64,000 nucleotides of DNA from Pedobacter sp. Leaf250 (GCF_920984735.1 NZ_CAKLBU010000007.1:22538-86537); one strand, 5' to 3'; positions 46,467 to 55,916 are shown, numbered from the stretch's first letter. Program-made: numbers and translations. Notes: generated from the letters alone by a model not told the origin.

Positions 46467-47008
46467 TATTTTATGCCGTATTGACCTAAAAGTTCTTTGT
46501 AATAATCAGAGTTTCTTCTTCTGCCAGATTCACTTTTAACTAAATCCTGAATACGCTGAAAACCATCTAAAATAGCTTCAGGTCTTGGCGGACAACCTGG
46601 AACGTAAACATCAACAGGAATTACCTCATCAATACCTTGCAAAACAGAATAGGTATCGAAAATACCTCCGCTACTTGCACAAGCACCAACTGCCATAACC
46701 CAACGTGGCTCGGCCATTTGGATATAAACCTGTTTTAATACCGGAGCCATCTTTTTAGCGATGGTACCCATAACCATTAAAACATCAGCCTGACGAGGAG
46801 AAAAACTTAAACGCTCTGCACCAAAACGACCTAAATCGTAGTGAGAACCCATGGTTGCCATAAACTCAATTCCACAACACGAAGTTGCGAACGGTAGAGG
46901 CCATAATGAATTTGAGCGAGCCAAACCAATAACTTTGTCCATTGAAGTGGCAAAGAAACCAGATCCTTCTATTCCTGGAGGCGCATCAACTATATTAATT
47001 TCACTCAT
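46466..47008 (-). CDS. nuoB: NADH-quinone oxidoreductase subunit B
   Basis: 180 residues from ATG 47008 (MSEINIVDAPPG); an upstream in-frame start at 47053 would add 15 residues over a hairpin and is rejected. Cluster N2 ligands: ATSCCGIEFMA with tandem Cys, GACASSGG, and VYVPGCPPRPEA. Confidence 0.97.
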   Translation of the reverse strand: MSEINIVDAPPGIEGSGFFATSMDKVIGLARSNSLWPLPFATSCCGIEFMATMGSHYDLGRFGAERLSFSPRQADVLMVMGTIAKKMAPVLKQVYIQMAEPRWVMAVGACASSGGIFDTYSVLQGIDEVIPVDVYVPGCPPRPEAILDGFQRIQDLVKSESGRRRNSDYYKELLGQYGIK

Positions 47009-47024
47009 GTTTATAAACAAAAAA

Positions 47025-47058
47025 TGCTCATCCCTTTGCAGAATGAGCAACAAATTTA
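47025..47058 (-). promoter_or_regulatory. Possible internal promoter and 5' hairpin before nuoB
   Basis: On the minus strand TAAATTTG (47051-47058) matches TAnnTTTG. Just downstream, at the expected transcript start, TGCTCAT (47025-47031) and ATGAGCA (47043-47049) form a 7-bp hairpin. A -33 TTG is only 14 bp away, shorter than usual. Confidence 0.35.
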
Positions 47059-47150
47059 CAATATTTTAAAGGCAATTAAACTAGCTTAGCTTGATTTAGA
47101 ACCTTTCTAAATTAGTAGATAATTCTCTAGTAAGTGTAGTTGATACACGC

Positions 47151-47522
47151 CTAATTCCAGTCCAAAACTTTTTTCTTAATCACATAGATGAAACCTAGCA
47201 GCAGTGTTCCCATAAAGATGAACATTTCAATCATACCATCCATTTTTAAAGCCCTGAAGTTAACAGCCCAAGGATACATGAATATTACTTCAATATCGAA
47301 AAGCACAAATAAAATAGCAACTACAAAATACTTAATGGAAAATGGCTGACGAGCATTACCTACTGACTTAACACCTGCTTCGAAAGTTTCTAATTTATCA
47401 CTTGTTTTTCGCTTCGGACCTAAGAAGTGGGTAGCCACCAACGTAGTTACTACGAAACCTAATGCAACAATTACTTGAAAAATAATCGGTAAAAAATCTA
47501 TTGAGGTACTTTGCGCTTGCAT
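47151..47522 (-). CDS. nuoA: NADH-quinone oxidoreductase subunit A
   Basis: 123 residues from ATG 47522 (MQAQSTSIDFLP); the start at 47543 lies in the promoter box. Three helices; LETFEAGVKSVGNARQPFSI and KYFVVAILFVLFDIEVIFMY are diagnostic. First gene of the operon; 142 bp separate it from nuoB. Confidence 0.96.
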   Translation of the reverse strand: MQAQSTSIDFLPIIFQVIVALGFVVTTLVATHFLGPKRKTSDKLETFEAGVKSVGNARQPFSIKYFVVAILFVLFDIEVIFMYPWAVNFRALKMDGMIEMFIFMGTLLLGFIYVIKKKVLDWN

Positions 47523-47540
47523 AATTATTATTTTCTGATG

Positions 47541-47571
47541 CAAAAGTAAAAGAAAAAGGCAGAGTAACCAA
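47541..47571 (-). promoter_or_regulatory. nuoA promoter
   Basis: Minus strand: TACTTTTG at 47541-47548 (TAnnTTTG) and TTG at 47569-47571, spacing 20 bp. Predicted start about 12 nt before ATG 47522. It overlaps the upstream terminator stem. Confidence 0.5.
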
Positions 47572-47581
47572 ACTCTGCCTT
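47556..47581 (-). terminator. Terminator of the exb-tonB-TPR operon
   Basis: Perfect 10-bp stem AAGGCAGAGT (47556-47565) / ACTCTGCCTT (47572-47581), loop 6 nt, T-rich on the minus strand; 24 bp after the TPR gene stop. Confidence 0.85.
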
Positions 47582-47604
47582 TTCTAAATTATTTAACTGG
47601 TAAA

Positions 47605-49311
47605 TTATTTACCTTTTTTTGCTGGCGCTCCTTGAAGTTCCTTTAATTTGGCAGCGGCAAAAGGGCCAGCTGGATCTAAAGTAATACTCTTATTTAAGAA
47701 GTCAATCGCTTTTGTTTTATCCTTATCAGCATAATAAGCACCTAAATAATCGTAAGCTTCTACCAATTGAGTTTTGTTTGTAGCAAATTCTTCTGGTTTA
47801 ACCAAAGAAATGTACTTCTCAAAAAGTGGAATCGAAGCATATTTAGGGCTAGTTTTATCATCCATTAAATTTGCAATCCTAGCTTTTGTAAAGTAAGCTA
47901 AAGCAAATTCAGGAGAAATTTTATTCAAATGACTCAAAGCTGAATCAGCTTCTACTAAGCCAGCAGTGTTTAATGGTTTTTTATCTCTTTGTAAGAAATA
48001 AGACTCATAAAATCTAGTTTGACCTAAATAATAATAGTTCGTTAGTGAACCTTTACCATTTGGATTGTATTTAATTGCTAGATTATAAATCTCTGCAGAT
48101 TTAGCATATTTTTTTGCTTTCATTAATGCCAAAGCTGCTTCTGATAATGCATCAGCATTATTTGAATCTTTTTTAGCAGCTTCAATGATATTAATTACCG
48201 CTAAGCTATCTTGACCAGCTTTTAATTGAGATTTGCCTAAATATAAGTAGTCGTTACCTAAAATTTTAGATTTATCTTTTTCTTTAGCAAAAAAATCAGT
48301 TAAGTATGTTAAAGCTTGAGGATAGTTTTTATTCTCATATGCTGCCCATCCTTTCAACCTGTCTACAACTGCTGCTTTTGTACTTCCTGCAGGTGCTTTA
48401 ATAGTTGTTGCTACTTGCTCTAAAGTTTGATAATCTTTTGCATAGAACAAGAATTGAGCATAACGCAACTGAGATTCTAAAGATTTATCAGTCAAATCCA
48501 TATATTTCTTATAGTTCTCAATTCCTTTTTTAGCTTTTTCCTGATCTGTACCAAAGCTACTCCACTGTAAGTAAAGCTCTCCTAATTCACGGTAAGCAGG
48601 CCCATAATTTGGATCGGCTGCAATTACATCTAGTAATTCTTTCTCACCTTCTGGAAACGCTCTAGATTCTTTATACATTTTACCGATTTGAGTTTTAGCT
48701 CTACGGTTAGTTGGATCGATATCATTCACACGGAAATATGGACCTAATGCTTCAGAATTTTTTTTCTGTAATGCATAAGCGTCACCCTGTGCTAAAAAGA
48801 TTTCAGCATCTTTATCTTTCGAATCTAACTCATCAGCTTTATTAATGTTAGCCAATGCATTTGTATAATCTGGTTTTGATACGTCTTCACTCGGTTTATC
48901 CTGTGCAAGATAAGCTTTACCGATGTACAAATAAGTTTTGTAATCTTTTGGCGCTAATGCAACTGCCTTATCAAAATTTGTTTTTGCTGAAGTAGGATTA
49001 TTTGACAACATATCCGCCTCACCTAAACCAATTAAGTTTAAATTACTTTTTGGGTCTGCTGTAACACCCTTGGTAAATACAGCACGAGCCGAATCTATTT
49101 CACCAGTTTTCAAGTAAACCAAACCGAGATTATAATAATTTTCGCCGTTTGATGCTTGCGAGCTTACCAATGATTTTAACATTGATGAAGCTTTCTGATA
49201 CTGTTCAGCGTCAATGGCTTTTTTCGCGTCATTTAAATTTTGAGCAAAAACTGCAGAACCCATCAACACCAAACCTAGATTTAAGGTTATTGCTTTCTTT
49301 GAAATTTTCAT
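47605..49311 (-). CDS. TPR-repeat exported protein
   Basis: 568 residues. Signal peptide (ITLNLGLVLMGSAVFAQ), then tandem tetratricopeptide repeats over the whole length (NYYNLGLVYLKTGEIDSARA, TYLYIGKAYLAQ, AYRELGELYLQWSS). Probably periplasmic protein-protein scaffold. Last gene of the exbB-exbD-exbD-tonB operon in a fixed order often seen in Bacteroidetes, so it probably assists that energised machine. Confidence 0.88.
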   Translation of the reverse strand: MKISKKAITLNLGLVLMGSAVFAQNLNDAKKAIDAEQYQKASSMLKSLVSSQASNGENYYNLGLVYLKTGEIDSARAVFTKGVTADPKSNLNLIGLGEADMLSNNPTSAKTNFDKAVALAPKDYKTYLYIGKAYLAQDKPSEDVSKPDYTNALANINKADELDSKDKDAEIFLAQGDAYALQKKNSEALGPYFRVNDIDPTNRRAKTQIGKMYKESRAFPEGEKELLDVIAADPNYGPAYRELGELYLQWSSFGTDQEKAKKGIENYKKYMDLTDKSLESQLRYAQFLFYAKDYQTLEQVATTIKAPAGSTKAAVVDRLKGWAAYENKNYPQALTYLTDFFAKEKDKSKILGNDYLYLGKSQLKAGQDSLAVINIIEAAKKDSNNADALSEAALALMKAKKYAKSAEIYNLAIKYNPNGKGSLTNYYYLGQTRFYESYFLQRDKKPLNTAGLVEADSALSHLNKISPEFALAYFTKARIANLMDDKTSPKYASIPLFEKYISLVKPEEFATNKTQLVEAYDYLGAYYADKDKTKAIDFLNKSITLDPAGPFAAAKLKELQGAPAKKGK

Positions 49312-49427
49312 AGTTCTTTATTGTTTTTTAATAGTGATGAATTAATAGCAACTATTAATCCATCTGATATTCCGATTTTAATTAAATGAAGTGCTTTTAT
49401 AACTTCGTGGTTCAATTTATTAATTTA

Positions 49428-50330
49428 TTACTCTTTTGTCAGATTAATTTGCCTTGGCATTAACTTATGTGGACCTAGTCCTGATTTAAGTACAATCAAC
49501 TGCCCTCTCTGACTTCTTAACCATGTTGCAAATCCTGTGCCTAAACCATCTCTGCCTTCGCAATCTATAATATTTACGTTTCTTAAGAATGGATAGACTC
49601 CGTTGATTAAATTATCTTGTGTTGGTTGATAAAATTTATCATCGCCCACCTTGCCTTTTAAATTTTTTACAGCCAGTGTTTTTATTTTAGAAAGGTATTC
49701 AGCAAGCTTTGTATTCTTATCAGAAATCCAATCAACGCCTAAAATACCAATAAAAGTTTTATCTTCTGCAATGAGTTTGATCACTTCAGCACTTGAATTT
49801 TTTGAATAAACACCTTGAGCTGGAAACTGACTTATATTTGCCAATTGCTTAAGATATTGAAAGGTACTTGAATAAGCGTTATCAAAAACCAATTTTTTTC
49901 CAGAAGCCTTTCCTTGTAAAATATCAATAACTTCTTTAACGGTAATAGTACTATCTATATTGTCCTTATTTGTAATTAATGCAATACCATCAACCGCAAA
50001 TCTTGTAGAATTAATTCTAATGCCTCTTTGAGTATAGTATTTTTCTTCAGCTTTAGTAAGTAACCTTGGCATCACAATAACGCGAACGCTATCATTTAAA
50101 AAAGCAGGAATAATTTTCTCCTCTGGCTTAATCGTTACATCGAATTTTGCCTCTGGATAATCCAGACCAAAAATATTAATCTGTTCCGTAACGATTGGAC
50201 TTACACTTTCATCAACCAAAATTCTTAATGTACCGCTTGTACGTGTTTCCTTTACTTCATCTTGTTTCTCTTTTCCTTTGCAAGAAATTAAGCCAAGTAC
50301 TATAAATATATAAAGCGTGTATTTCATCAT
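49428..50330 (-). CDS. PstS-like substrate-binding lipoprotein
   Basis: 300 residues. Lipobox LISC near residue 17. PBP-like fold related to phosphate-binding PstS: TLRILVDESVSPIVTEQINI, RFAVDGIALITNKDN, and TFIGILGVDWISDK. No ABC permease or ATPase is nearby; it is embedded in an exb/tonB operon, so it may bind a ligand for or signal to that complex. Ligand unknown. Confidence 0.82.
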   Translation of the reverse strand: MMKYTLYIFIVLGLISCKGKEKQDEVKETRTSGTLRILVDESVSPIVTEQINIFGLDYPEAKFDVTIKPEEKIIPAFLNDSVRVIVMPRLLTKAEEKYYTQRGIRINSTRFAVDGIALITNKDNIDSTITVKEVIDILQGKASGKKLVFDNAYSSTFQYLKQLANISQFPAQGVYSKNSSAEVIKLIAEDKTFIGILGVDWISDKNTKLAEYLSKIKTLAVKNLKGKVGDDKFYQPTQDNLINGVYPFLRNVNIIDCEGRDGLGTGFATWLRSQRGQLIVLKSGLGPHKLMPRQINLTKE

Positions 50331-50334
50331 CGTG

Positions 50335-50562
50335 TTATTCTCTTCTTCCGAGGCTTAATAGTCTTATAAAAGCGTAAAAGATTAAAAAGATACCTATCGC
50401 AATTCTTCCCCATGCAGGTATAAAATTAAATCTAATGGCAAGAGGAGCCCAAAAGATAAAAGCAAGTCCCATAACTACATAAAGTACAAAGGTGACTAGT
50501 CCTAAAATGAGCAAAAACCGCTGTTTAGGCGATTTTTGCTTAAAAATATCAAAATTTAACAT
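50335..50562 (-). CDS. Small two-helix membrane protein in the exb-tonB operon
   Basis: 75 residues with two membrane segments (FLLILGLVTFVLYVVMGLAF and GRIAIGIFLIFYAFIRLLSL). Not a named family I recognise. Tightly spaced: 6 bp after tonB and 4 bp before the PstS-like gene, so co-translated. Confidence 0.75.
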   Translation of the reverse strand: MLNFDIFKQKSPKQRFLLILGLVTFVLYVVMGLAFIFWAPLAIRFNFIPAWGRIAIGIFLIFYAFIRLLSLGRRE

Positions 50563-50568
50563 TTACGA

Positions 50569-51390
50569 TTAGTTCAATGTAAAGTTAACGTTGATGTTAT
50601 ATTTTACCCTTACAGGCTTACCATTTTGAATACCTGGATTCCAACGTGGACTTGCCTTAAGTACGCGGATAGCTTCCTCATCTGTTCCACTACCCAAACC
50701 ACGGGTAACTGTGATATCAGTTAACTTACCGTCCTTTTCAACAACGAAAGATAAAAACACTTTACCTTGAACGTTATTTTCCTGTGCCATTGGCGGGTAT
50801 TTAATTGCTTTACTTAAATAACCGTAAAACTTAGAAATACCTCCTGGGAATTCTGGTTGTTTCTCGATACTAACAAAGTCGTAAACTTTGTTATCATCAA
50901 CCGCAACAGCAGCTTCTCTTTTAGGGCCTTCACCTACTGGTTCAGCAATTACGATATCAGCAGTTGGATCACCTTTGATATCACGCTGACCTGGATCAGC
51001 TTCTTTTAATTTCTCTACAGTTGGTGGTTCCTCATCACGTACCTGCTCATCTGGCTTTACGATTGGAGGTGGCATTTTTACCTGATCTACTTTTGGTGGA
51101 GGTGGCTCTACCGGTGGTGGTGGAGGTGTTTTAGGATCAACTGGGGGCGGTGGTGCAATAATTACTTCTTTTGCTTTCTCTACCTGCTCTGTATCCTCTA
51201 TAGAACCTTTGATAAGGCCATAAATTTTTGGAGCAAAGAAAAGTGCTAAGAATACTATTGAACCAATAATCAATGCCCGAGTGGTATTCGAACCGTTGGT
51301 TTTACGCAACTGGTAAGCGCCGTAGTTTTTGTTTTTTCCTTCAAAAACCACTTCGATCCACTGACTTCTTAATATATCTAACTTTGACAT
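50569..51390 (-). CDS. tonB: Energy transducer TonB
   Basis: 273 residues. One membrane helix (RALIIGSIVFLALFFAPKIYG), a Pro-rich periplasmic spacer (PPPPVDPKTPPPPPVEPPPP) and a C-terminal TonB domain: YLSKAIKYPPMAQENNVQGK, VFLSFVVEKDGKLTDITVTR, and AIRVLKASPRWNPGIQNGKP. It transmits proton-motive force from ExbB/D to outer-membrane transporters. Confidence 0.95.
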   Translation of the reverse strand: MSKLDILRSQWIEVVFEGKNKNYGAYQLRKTNGSNTTRALIIGSIVFLALFFAPKIYGLIKGSIEDTEQVEKAKEVIIAPPPPVDPKTPPPPPVEPPPPKVDQVKMPPPIVKPDEQVRDEEPPTVEKLKEADPGQRDIKGDPTADIVIAEPVGEGPKREAAVAVDDNKVYDFVSIEKQPEFPGGISKFYGYLSKAIKYPPMAQENNVQGKVFLSFVVEKDGKLTDITVTRGLGSGTDEEAIRVLKASPRWNPGIQNGKPVRVKYNINVNFTLN

Positions 51391-51408
51391 GGTTACTGAT
51401 TTAACAAT

Positions 51409-51915
51409 TTATAAAATACCCTTATCTTTCATGAATGCTTTTTCATTATCAAGGATATTGTCATCATCAATCTGACGAACTTTAACCTTTAATATTTCTA
51501 ATTCATCCATAATATCAACGAAGTTTTTAAAGTTCGAGCCGCTTGTTGGTTTTACTAACACAACGAATTCACCTTTTACTCCAGATGCATCTGCAACTTT
51601 TCTGTTTTCGATAATCGATTTTTCAACTTGACTACCACTTTCAATAGTTGGAGCTGTTGCACCAGCTTCTCCCATATACCAGGCTACTTTATCATTTTTA
51701 CCTAATAAAATAGTCATGGTTTTAGAAGCTTTCAATTCCAATCTATTGTCCTTGTTATTATCATCTTTATCCGGCTTTACAATATCCATCGCCTGTGGCG
51801 TAGAAATTGAAGTGGTTAGGATAAAGAATGTTACCAAAAGGAACATCAAATCTACCATCGGCGTCATATCGACTCTTGGCGTGGCTTTCTTCCCGCCTGT
51901 GTTTAATTCTGCCAT
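51409..51915 (-). CDS. exbD: ExbD/TolR biopolymer transport protein (copy 2)
   Basis: 168 residues. PRVDMTPMVDLMFLLVTFFI carries the membrane Asp used in proton flow. The periplasmic part differs from copy 1, consistent with two non-identical ExbD subunits in one complex. It follows copy 1 by 3 bp. Confidence 0.94.
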   Translation of the reverse strand: MAELNTGGKKATPRVDMTPMVDLMFLLVTFFILTTSISTPQAMDIVKPDKDDNNKDNRLELKASKTMTILLGKNDKVAWYMGEAGATAPTIESGSQVEKSIIENRKVADASGVKGEFVVLVKPTSGSNFKNFVDIMDELEILKVKVRQIDDDNILDNEKAFMKDKGIL

Positions 51916-51918
51916 TTC

Positions 51919-52533
51919 TTATTTTCTTCTAGCTTCAGCATTGGTAACCAATAAAAATTTGTTTACTTTTTGCTTTTGCAGTACATCAATAATTTTTTTA
52001 ACAACAGGATATTCTTCTTTTGAATCTCCTTTGATACTCACACGCATTGGCTGTGAATTTACCTCAGCTGTTGCTGTACGAGCTTGCAAAACCCAAGAGT
52101 TTAATTGATTATCAGTGGAATCTGTAGGAATACCAGTTTGAACTCCTGGTTTCATACGCTCACCACCATCTAAAGCAATAAACGATTTTAGGTTAGCAAC
52201 AGGAACACCAAAACTTGCAATTGAAGAGAATCTTTTAATTTCTTCAGGCGTAAATTTGATTTCGTATTGTTGTCCAATTAACTCTAAGGTTCTAGCCCTA
52301 ACTTTTTGGCCCGCTACCTCGAAGAAAACCTTTCCCTGACCAATGGTTAAAATAGCATTGTTCTCTGCCGGTACCTTGAATTCATACGTTGATGAAGGTG
52401 TAGATACCGCTAGTGGTTCTGGTTGTCTTGCCGTAGCAGTTAATATGAAGAACGTCAGTAACAGTGCAGCTACGTCGCACATGGCGGTCATATCTGTTAC
52501 GGTACTGGTTCTTTTAACTTTAATTCTAGGCAT
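51919..52533 (-). CDS. exbD: ExbD/TolR biopolymer transport protein (copy 1)
   Basis: 204 residues. TSTVTDMTAMCDVAALLLTF holds the membrane helix and Asp, and YPVVKKIIDVLQKQKVNKFL the conserved C-terminal region. Longer than usual ExbD because of an inserted periplasmic segment around residues 60-150. Located 74 bp after exbB. Confidence 0.93.
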   Translation of the reverse strand: MPRIKVKRTSTVTDMTAMCDVAALLLTFFILTATARQPEPLAVSTPSSTYEFKVPAENNAILTIGQGKVFFEVAGQKVRARTLELIGQQYEIKFTPEEIKRFSSIASFGVPVANLKSFIALDGGERMKPGVQTGIPTDSTDNQLNSWVLQARTATAEVNSQPMRVSIKGDSKEEYPVVKKIIDVLQKQKVNKFLLVTNAEARRK

Positions 52534-52607
52534 AATATTTTAACTTTTTAATAATGATGATCTTTTTTCCGGTTTTCCATAAAGCCGGTAAAAATATTTT
52601 CAAAATA

Positions 52608-53438
52608 TTATTTATGCGAGCTAGCGTAAGTTTGAACGATGCTGAAACCAGCCTCATCAATAGCATACGTTAACTTATCAATTTTAGAAGTTAAAACGTT
52701 GTACATGATAATTGCTAATGTAGATACGCCAATACCAGTCATTGTATTAATTAACGCCTCAGAGATACCTACCGCTAATGCTGATTGATCTGGAGCACCA
52801 GAATTTGCTAAACCGGCGAATGCACGGATCATACCTGTTACTGTACCTAATAAACCAATTAAAGTACCGATTGATACCAAAGTAGCAATGATGGTTAAGT
52901 TTTGCTCTAACATTGGCATTTCTAAAGCAGTAGCTTCTTCAACCTCTTTTTGGATGGCAACGATTGATTGCTCAACATCTAAATTAGTGTCAGCTTCAAC
53001 TTCGCTATATTTTTTCAAACCAGATTTAATTACGTTAGCAACAGATCCTTGTTGTTTATCACACTCAGCTTTAGCAGCTTCGATGTTACCAGCATTTAAT
53101 AATCCTTTAACTTTAATAATAAAAGTATCTAAGCTAGATTTACCACTTGCTTTACCAATAACGATTAAGCGCTCGATAGAGAATACAATTGTAGTTAATA
53201 ATAAACCGATCAAAATTGCTACGATTGGACCACCTTTGTAAGCTGTACCTGGGTAGTTGTTTGGTAATGGTAAGTTTTCGTTGTTGTTGTCAATAAAGTT
53301 TGCTGGATCTCCTAATACAAATCTCCAAATGATAAAGCCGATTACAATACAAATAGGGATTACTAATGTTGCAAAAACATTTGAAGCACTTGAAGAGCTC
53401 TCTTTTTTAACAGTTGTTGGTTTTGGTGCGTTTGCCAT
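52608..53438 (-). CDS. exbB: MotA/TolQ/ExbB proton channel protein
   Basis: 276 residues, three helices plus an extra N-terminal one. LEQNLTIIATLVSIGTLIGL and LGTVTGMIRAFAGLANSGAP are the channel signatures; AINTMTGIGVSTLAI-type end helix is present. It forms the motor with ExbD. First gene of its operon. Confidence 0.95.
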   Translation of the reverse strand: MANAPKPTTVKKESSSSASNVFATLVIPICIVIGFIIWRFVLGDPANFIDNNNENLPLPNNYPGTAYKGGPIVAILIGLLLTTIVFSIERLIVIGKASGKSSLDTFIIKVKGLLNAGNIEAAKAECDKQQGSVANVIKSGLKKYSEVEADTNLDVEQSIVAIQKEVEEATALEMPMLEQNLTIIATLVSIGTLIGLLGTVTGMIRAFAGLANSGAPDQSALAVGISEALINTMTGIGVSTLAIIMYNVLTSKIDKLTYAIDEAGFSIVQTYASSHK

Positions 53439-53535
53439 TTTTTTAATTTTTAGTTTTAGTTCTTGTTTTTAATTTTTAGCTGTTTTTACTTTTGTACTAC
53501 ACACAACGATTGTTACCTGATTTTGTTGCGAAAAA

Positions 53536-53564
53536 CAAATTTATAAATTGATTTTAAATTACAA
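53536..53564 (-). promoter_or_regulatory. exbB operon promoter
   Basis: Minus strand: TAAATTTG at 53536-53543 and TTG at 53562-53564, spacing 18 bp; leader about 90 nt before ATG 53438. Confidence 0.55.
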
Positions 53565-53639
53565 ATTAATAAATCAATAAACAATTAAATCGTTACTTAA
53601 GATTTAGTTTACGGTAACCACTATGGGCGTATAACAAAA

Positions 53640-53664
53640 GAATTGCCTCAGCTGGAGGCAATTC
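53640..53664 (-). terminator. pckA terminator
   Basis: Perfect 10-bp stem GAATTGCCTC (53640-53649) / GAGGCAATTC (53655-53664), 5-nt loop, T-rich afterwards on the minus strand; 70 bp after the pckA stop. Confidence 0.8.
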
Positions 53665-53734
53665 TTTCACAATAAAAACTAAAAAAAAAGCTAATTGCAA
53701 ATTTTTCGCTCAAAAAATGCATTTTAAAGTGCAA

Positions 53735-55330
53735 TTAGCACAATTTTAACTCATCTTGGTGTAGTTTTGACACTTTGGGTTGATCAAATTGTTTAAAATT
53801 ATCATTAAATGCATTTGCCAGCTCATATGCTTTTATATAATATTCTTCCTGATTACTCCACGTTTTGGAAGGATCCAAAATCTCATCGGGTACGTTAGGA
53901 CAATGTAAAGGAATCATTAATTTAAATACATGATGCATTTTATAGTGATTATGATCCAAATTCCCATTTAAAGCTGCAGTAATCATTGCTCTGGTATAAC
54001 TTAATTTCATACGCTTGCCAATACCGTAAGGTCCACCGCTCCAACCTGTATTTACTAACCATACATTTACCTGATGTTTCTTCATTTTCTCTCCCAATAA
54101 AACTGCATATTTCGATGGGTGCAACGGAAGAAATGCCTTGCCGAAACAAGCTGAAAATGTTAACTGTGGTTCTGTAATACCGGCTTCAGTACCGGCAACT
54201 TTAGCAGTGTAACCGCTCATAAAATGAAACATCGCCTGTTCTACGTTCAACTTCGAAATTGGTGGCAACACTCCAAAAGCATCAGCAGTTAAAAAGAAAA
54301 TGTTTTTTGGTACTGAAGCGATGGAAGGCAAAATTGCATTCTCAATAAACTCAATTGGATAAGCAACTCTAGTATTTTCAGTTTTTTCGATATTTGAATA
54401 ATCGACGTCCTTTGTATTATTAAGGAAGTTGATGTTCTCTAAAAGAGATCCGAATTTTATTGCTTTATAAATTTGAGGTTCTTTCTCTTCGGTTAAATCA
54501 ACACATTTGGCATAACAGCCGCCTTCGAAATTAAATACGGAATCATTTCCCCAGCCATGTTCATCATCGCCAATTAATCCTCTTTCGGGATCTGCAGACA
54601 AAGTTGTTTTTCCAGTTCCAGAAAGCCCGAAAAATATGGCAGTATCTCCATCTTTACCCACATTTGCCGAACAATGCATAGAAAGTGTATTCCTGTAAAC
54701 AGGCAGTATAAAATTTAAAACAGAAAAAATGCCCTTTTTAATTTCTCCGGTATAACCAGTTCCACCAACTAAAATCATTTTCTTAGTAAAGTTGATGATG
54801 GAAAAATTCTCCTGACGAGTGCCGTCTATTAAAGGACTTGCTAAAAAACCTGGTGCCGCAATAATCGTCCACTCAGGTGTTAATCCTAATGCATCAGTTT
54901 CTGGTCGGATGAAAAGGTTATTAGCAAAAAGATTTTGATAAGCGGTTTCTGTTATTACTCTTATTGAAATGGAGTAATCAGGATCGGCACATGCTGAAGC
55001 ATCACGGACATATATCTTCTTATCACGAAGATAGTTTGTCATTTTATCAAACAGTTGGTCAAAATTTTGTGGACTGATCTTGATGTTTACATCACCCCAC
55101 CATACTTGATTTTCAGTAATATCGTCGGTAACGATAAACCTGTCTTTCGGAGAACGCCCTGTAAACTTACCAGTATCAACGGCTAAAGCGCCAGATGATG
55201 CTAATGTGCCCTCTTTATTCAATAAGGCTTCATCAATTAATTCCATTGGGGATAATTGGTACTTTACGGCATTGTTTTCACCTAGATTTAAATAGCTTAA
55301 ATCTAGCACATGCAGTTTCTTTTTGCTCAT
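53735..55330 (-). CDS. pckA: Phosphoenolpyruvate carboxykinase (ATP)
   Basis: 531 residues. GLSGTGKTTLSADPERGLIG holds the kinase-type P-loop, DDEHGW the metal/ATP site, and NTGWSGGPYGIGKRM the conserved C-terminal region. It interconverts oxaloacetate and PEP at the start of gluconeogenesis. Monocistronic with promoter box and terminator. Confidence 0.98.
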   Translation of the reverse strand: MSKKKLHVLDLSYLNLGENNAVKYQLSPMELIDEALLNKEGTLASSGALAVDTGKFTGRSPKDRFIVTDDITENQVWWGDVNIKISPQNFDQLFDKMTNYLRDKKIYVRDASACADPDYSISIRVITETAYQNLFANNLFIRPETDALGLTPEWTIIAAPGFLASPLIDGTRQENFSIINFTKKMILVGGTGYTGEIKKGIFSVLNFILPVYRNTLSMHCSANVGKDGDTAIFFGLSGTGKTTLSADPERGLIGDDEHGWGNDSVFNFEGGCYAKCVDLTEEKEPQIYKAIKFGSLLENINFLNNTKDVDYSNIEKTENTRVAYPIEFIENAILPSIASVPKNIFFLTADAFGVLPPISKLNVEQAMFHFMSGYTAKVAGTEAGITEPQLTFSACFGKAFLPLHPSKYAVLLGEKMKKHQVNVWLVNTGWSGGPYGIGKRMKLSYTRAMITAALNGNLDHNHYKMHHVFKLMIPLHCPNVPDEILDPSKTWSNQEEYYIKAYELANAFNDNFKQFDQPKVSKLHQDELKLC

Positions 55331-55352
55331 AACAATAAGTTAGTTAGTGAGG

Positions 55353-55360
55353 CAAAGGTA
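55353..55360 (-). promoter_or_regulatory. TAnnTTTG promoter box of pckA
   Basis: Minus strand reads TACCTTTG, 22 bp before ATG 55330; leader about 16 nt. No clear -33 TTG. Confidence 0.45.
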
Positions 55361-55561
55361 AAGAGTTATCTATGAAATAAACTAGTGTTTTACTGTAATT
55401 ATTTACATATTGTAGCATTTACACTATTAAGCAAATATCTTATTTTCAAACAATTACGTGCTGTTTTTTAGCTTTAAAAAATTAACAAAAATACACTAAG
55501 ACTTAGATGGAGTATGGTAGATAAAAGTCTTATGTATAACATGTCGCACCTAAATGTTTTA

Positions 55562-55912
55562 CTAACCTCCAGCTTTTTTTACCTTGTAACCATCTTTTAA
55601 TAGAATAGCCATCACTTTATCCCTTACATCGCCCTGGATCATTATCTCTTCATCCTTAACCGAGCCACCAACGCCACATTTGGTTTTCAGCATCTTTCCT
55701 AAAATTTCCAGATCGTCTGTTTTGCCTTTGAAACCTGTAATCAGCGTTACGGCTTTTCCTCCCCTATTTTTCTTATCAAGCATTACGCGTAAATCTTGCT
55801 GGTTATTTGGTGAGGTAACTGTATCATCAATGTCTTCATGGTATTCGAATTCTGGATTAGTAGAATACATGATTCCACCCAAATCGCTTAAACTATTTTT
55901 TTTAGGTTTCAT
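55562..55912 (-). CDS. SUI1/eIF1-like translation factor (YciH family)
   Basis: 116 residues. The SUI1 fold shows RGGKAVTLITGFKGKTDDLE, LKTKCGVGGSVKDEEIMIQG and VMAILLKDGYKVKKAGG. The bacterial family affects start-site selection and stringency of initiation. A promoter box ends 5 bp before the ATG, suggesting a leaderless mRNA. Confidence 0.93.
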   Translation of the reverse strand: MKPKKNSLSDLGGIMYSTNPEFEYHEDIDDTVTSPNNQQDLRVMLDKKNRGGKAVTLITGFKGKTDDLEILGKMLKTKCGVGGSVKDEEIMIQGDVRDKVMAILLKDGYKVKKAGG

Positions 55913-55916
55913 TGCG

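Noticed and set aside
49428..50330. Phosphate ABC transporter operon
   Set aside because: Only a PstS-like protein is present; no pstC, pstA, pstB or phoU genes lie nearby.
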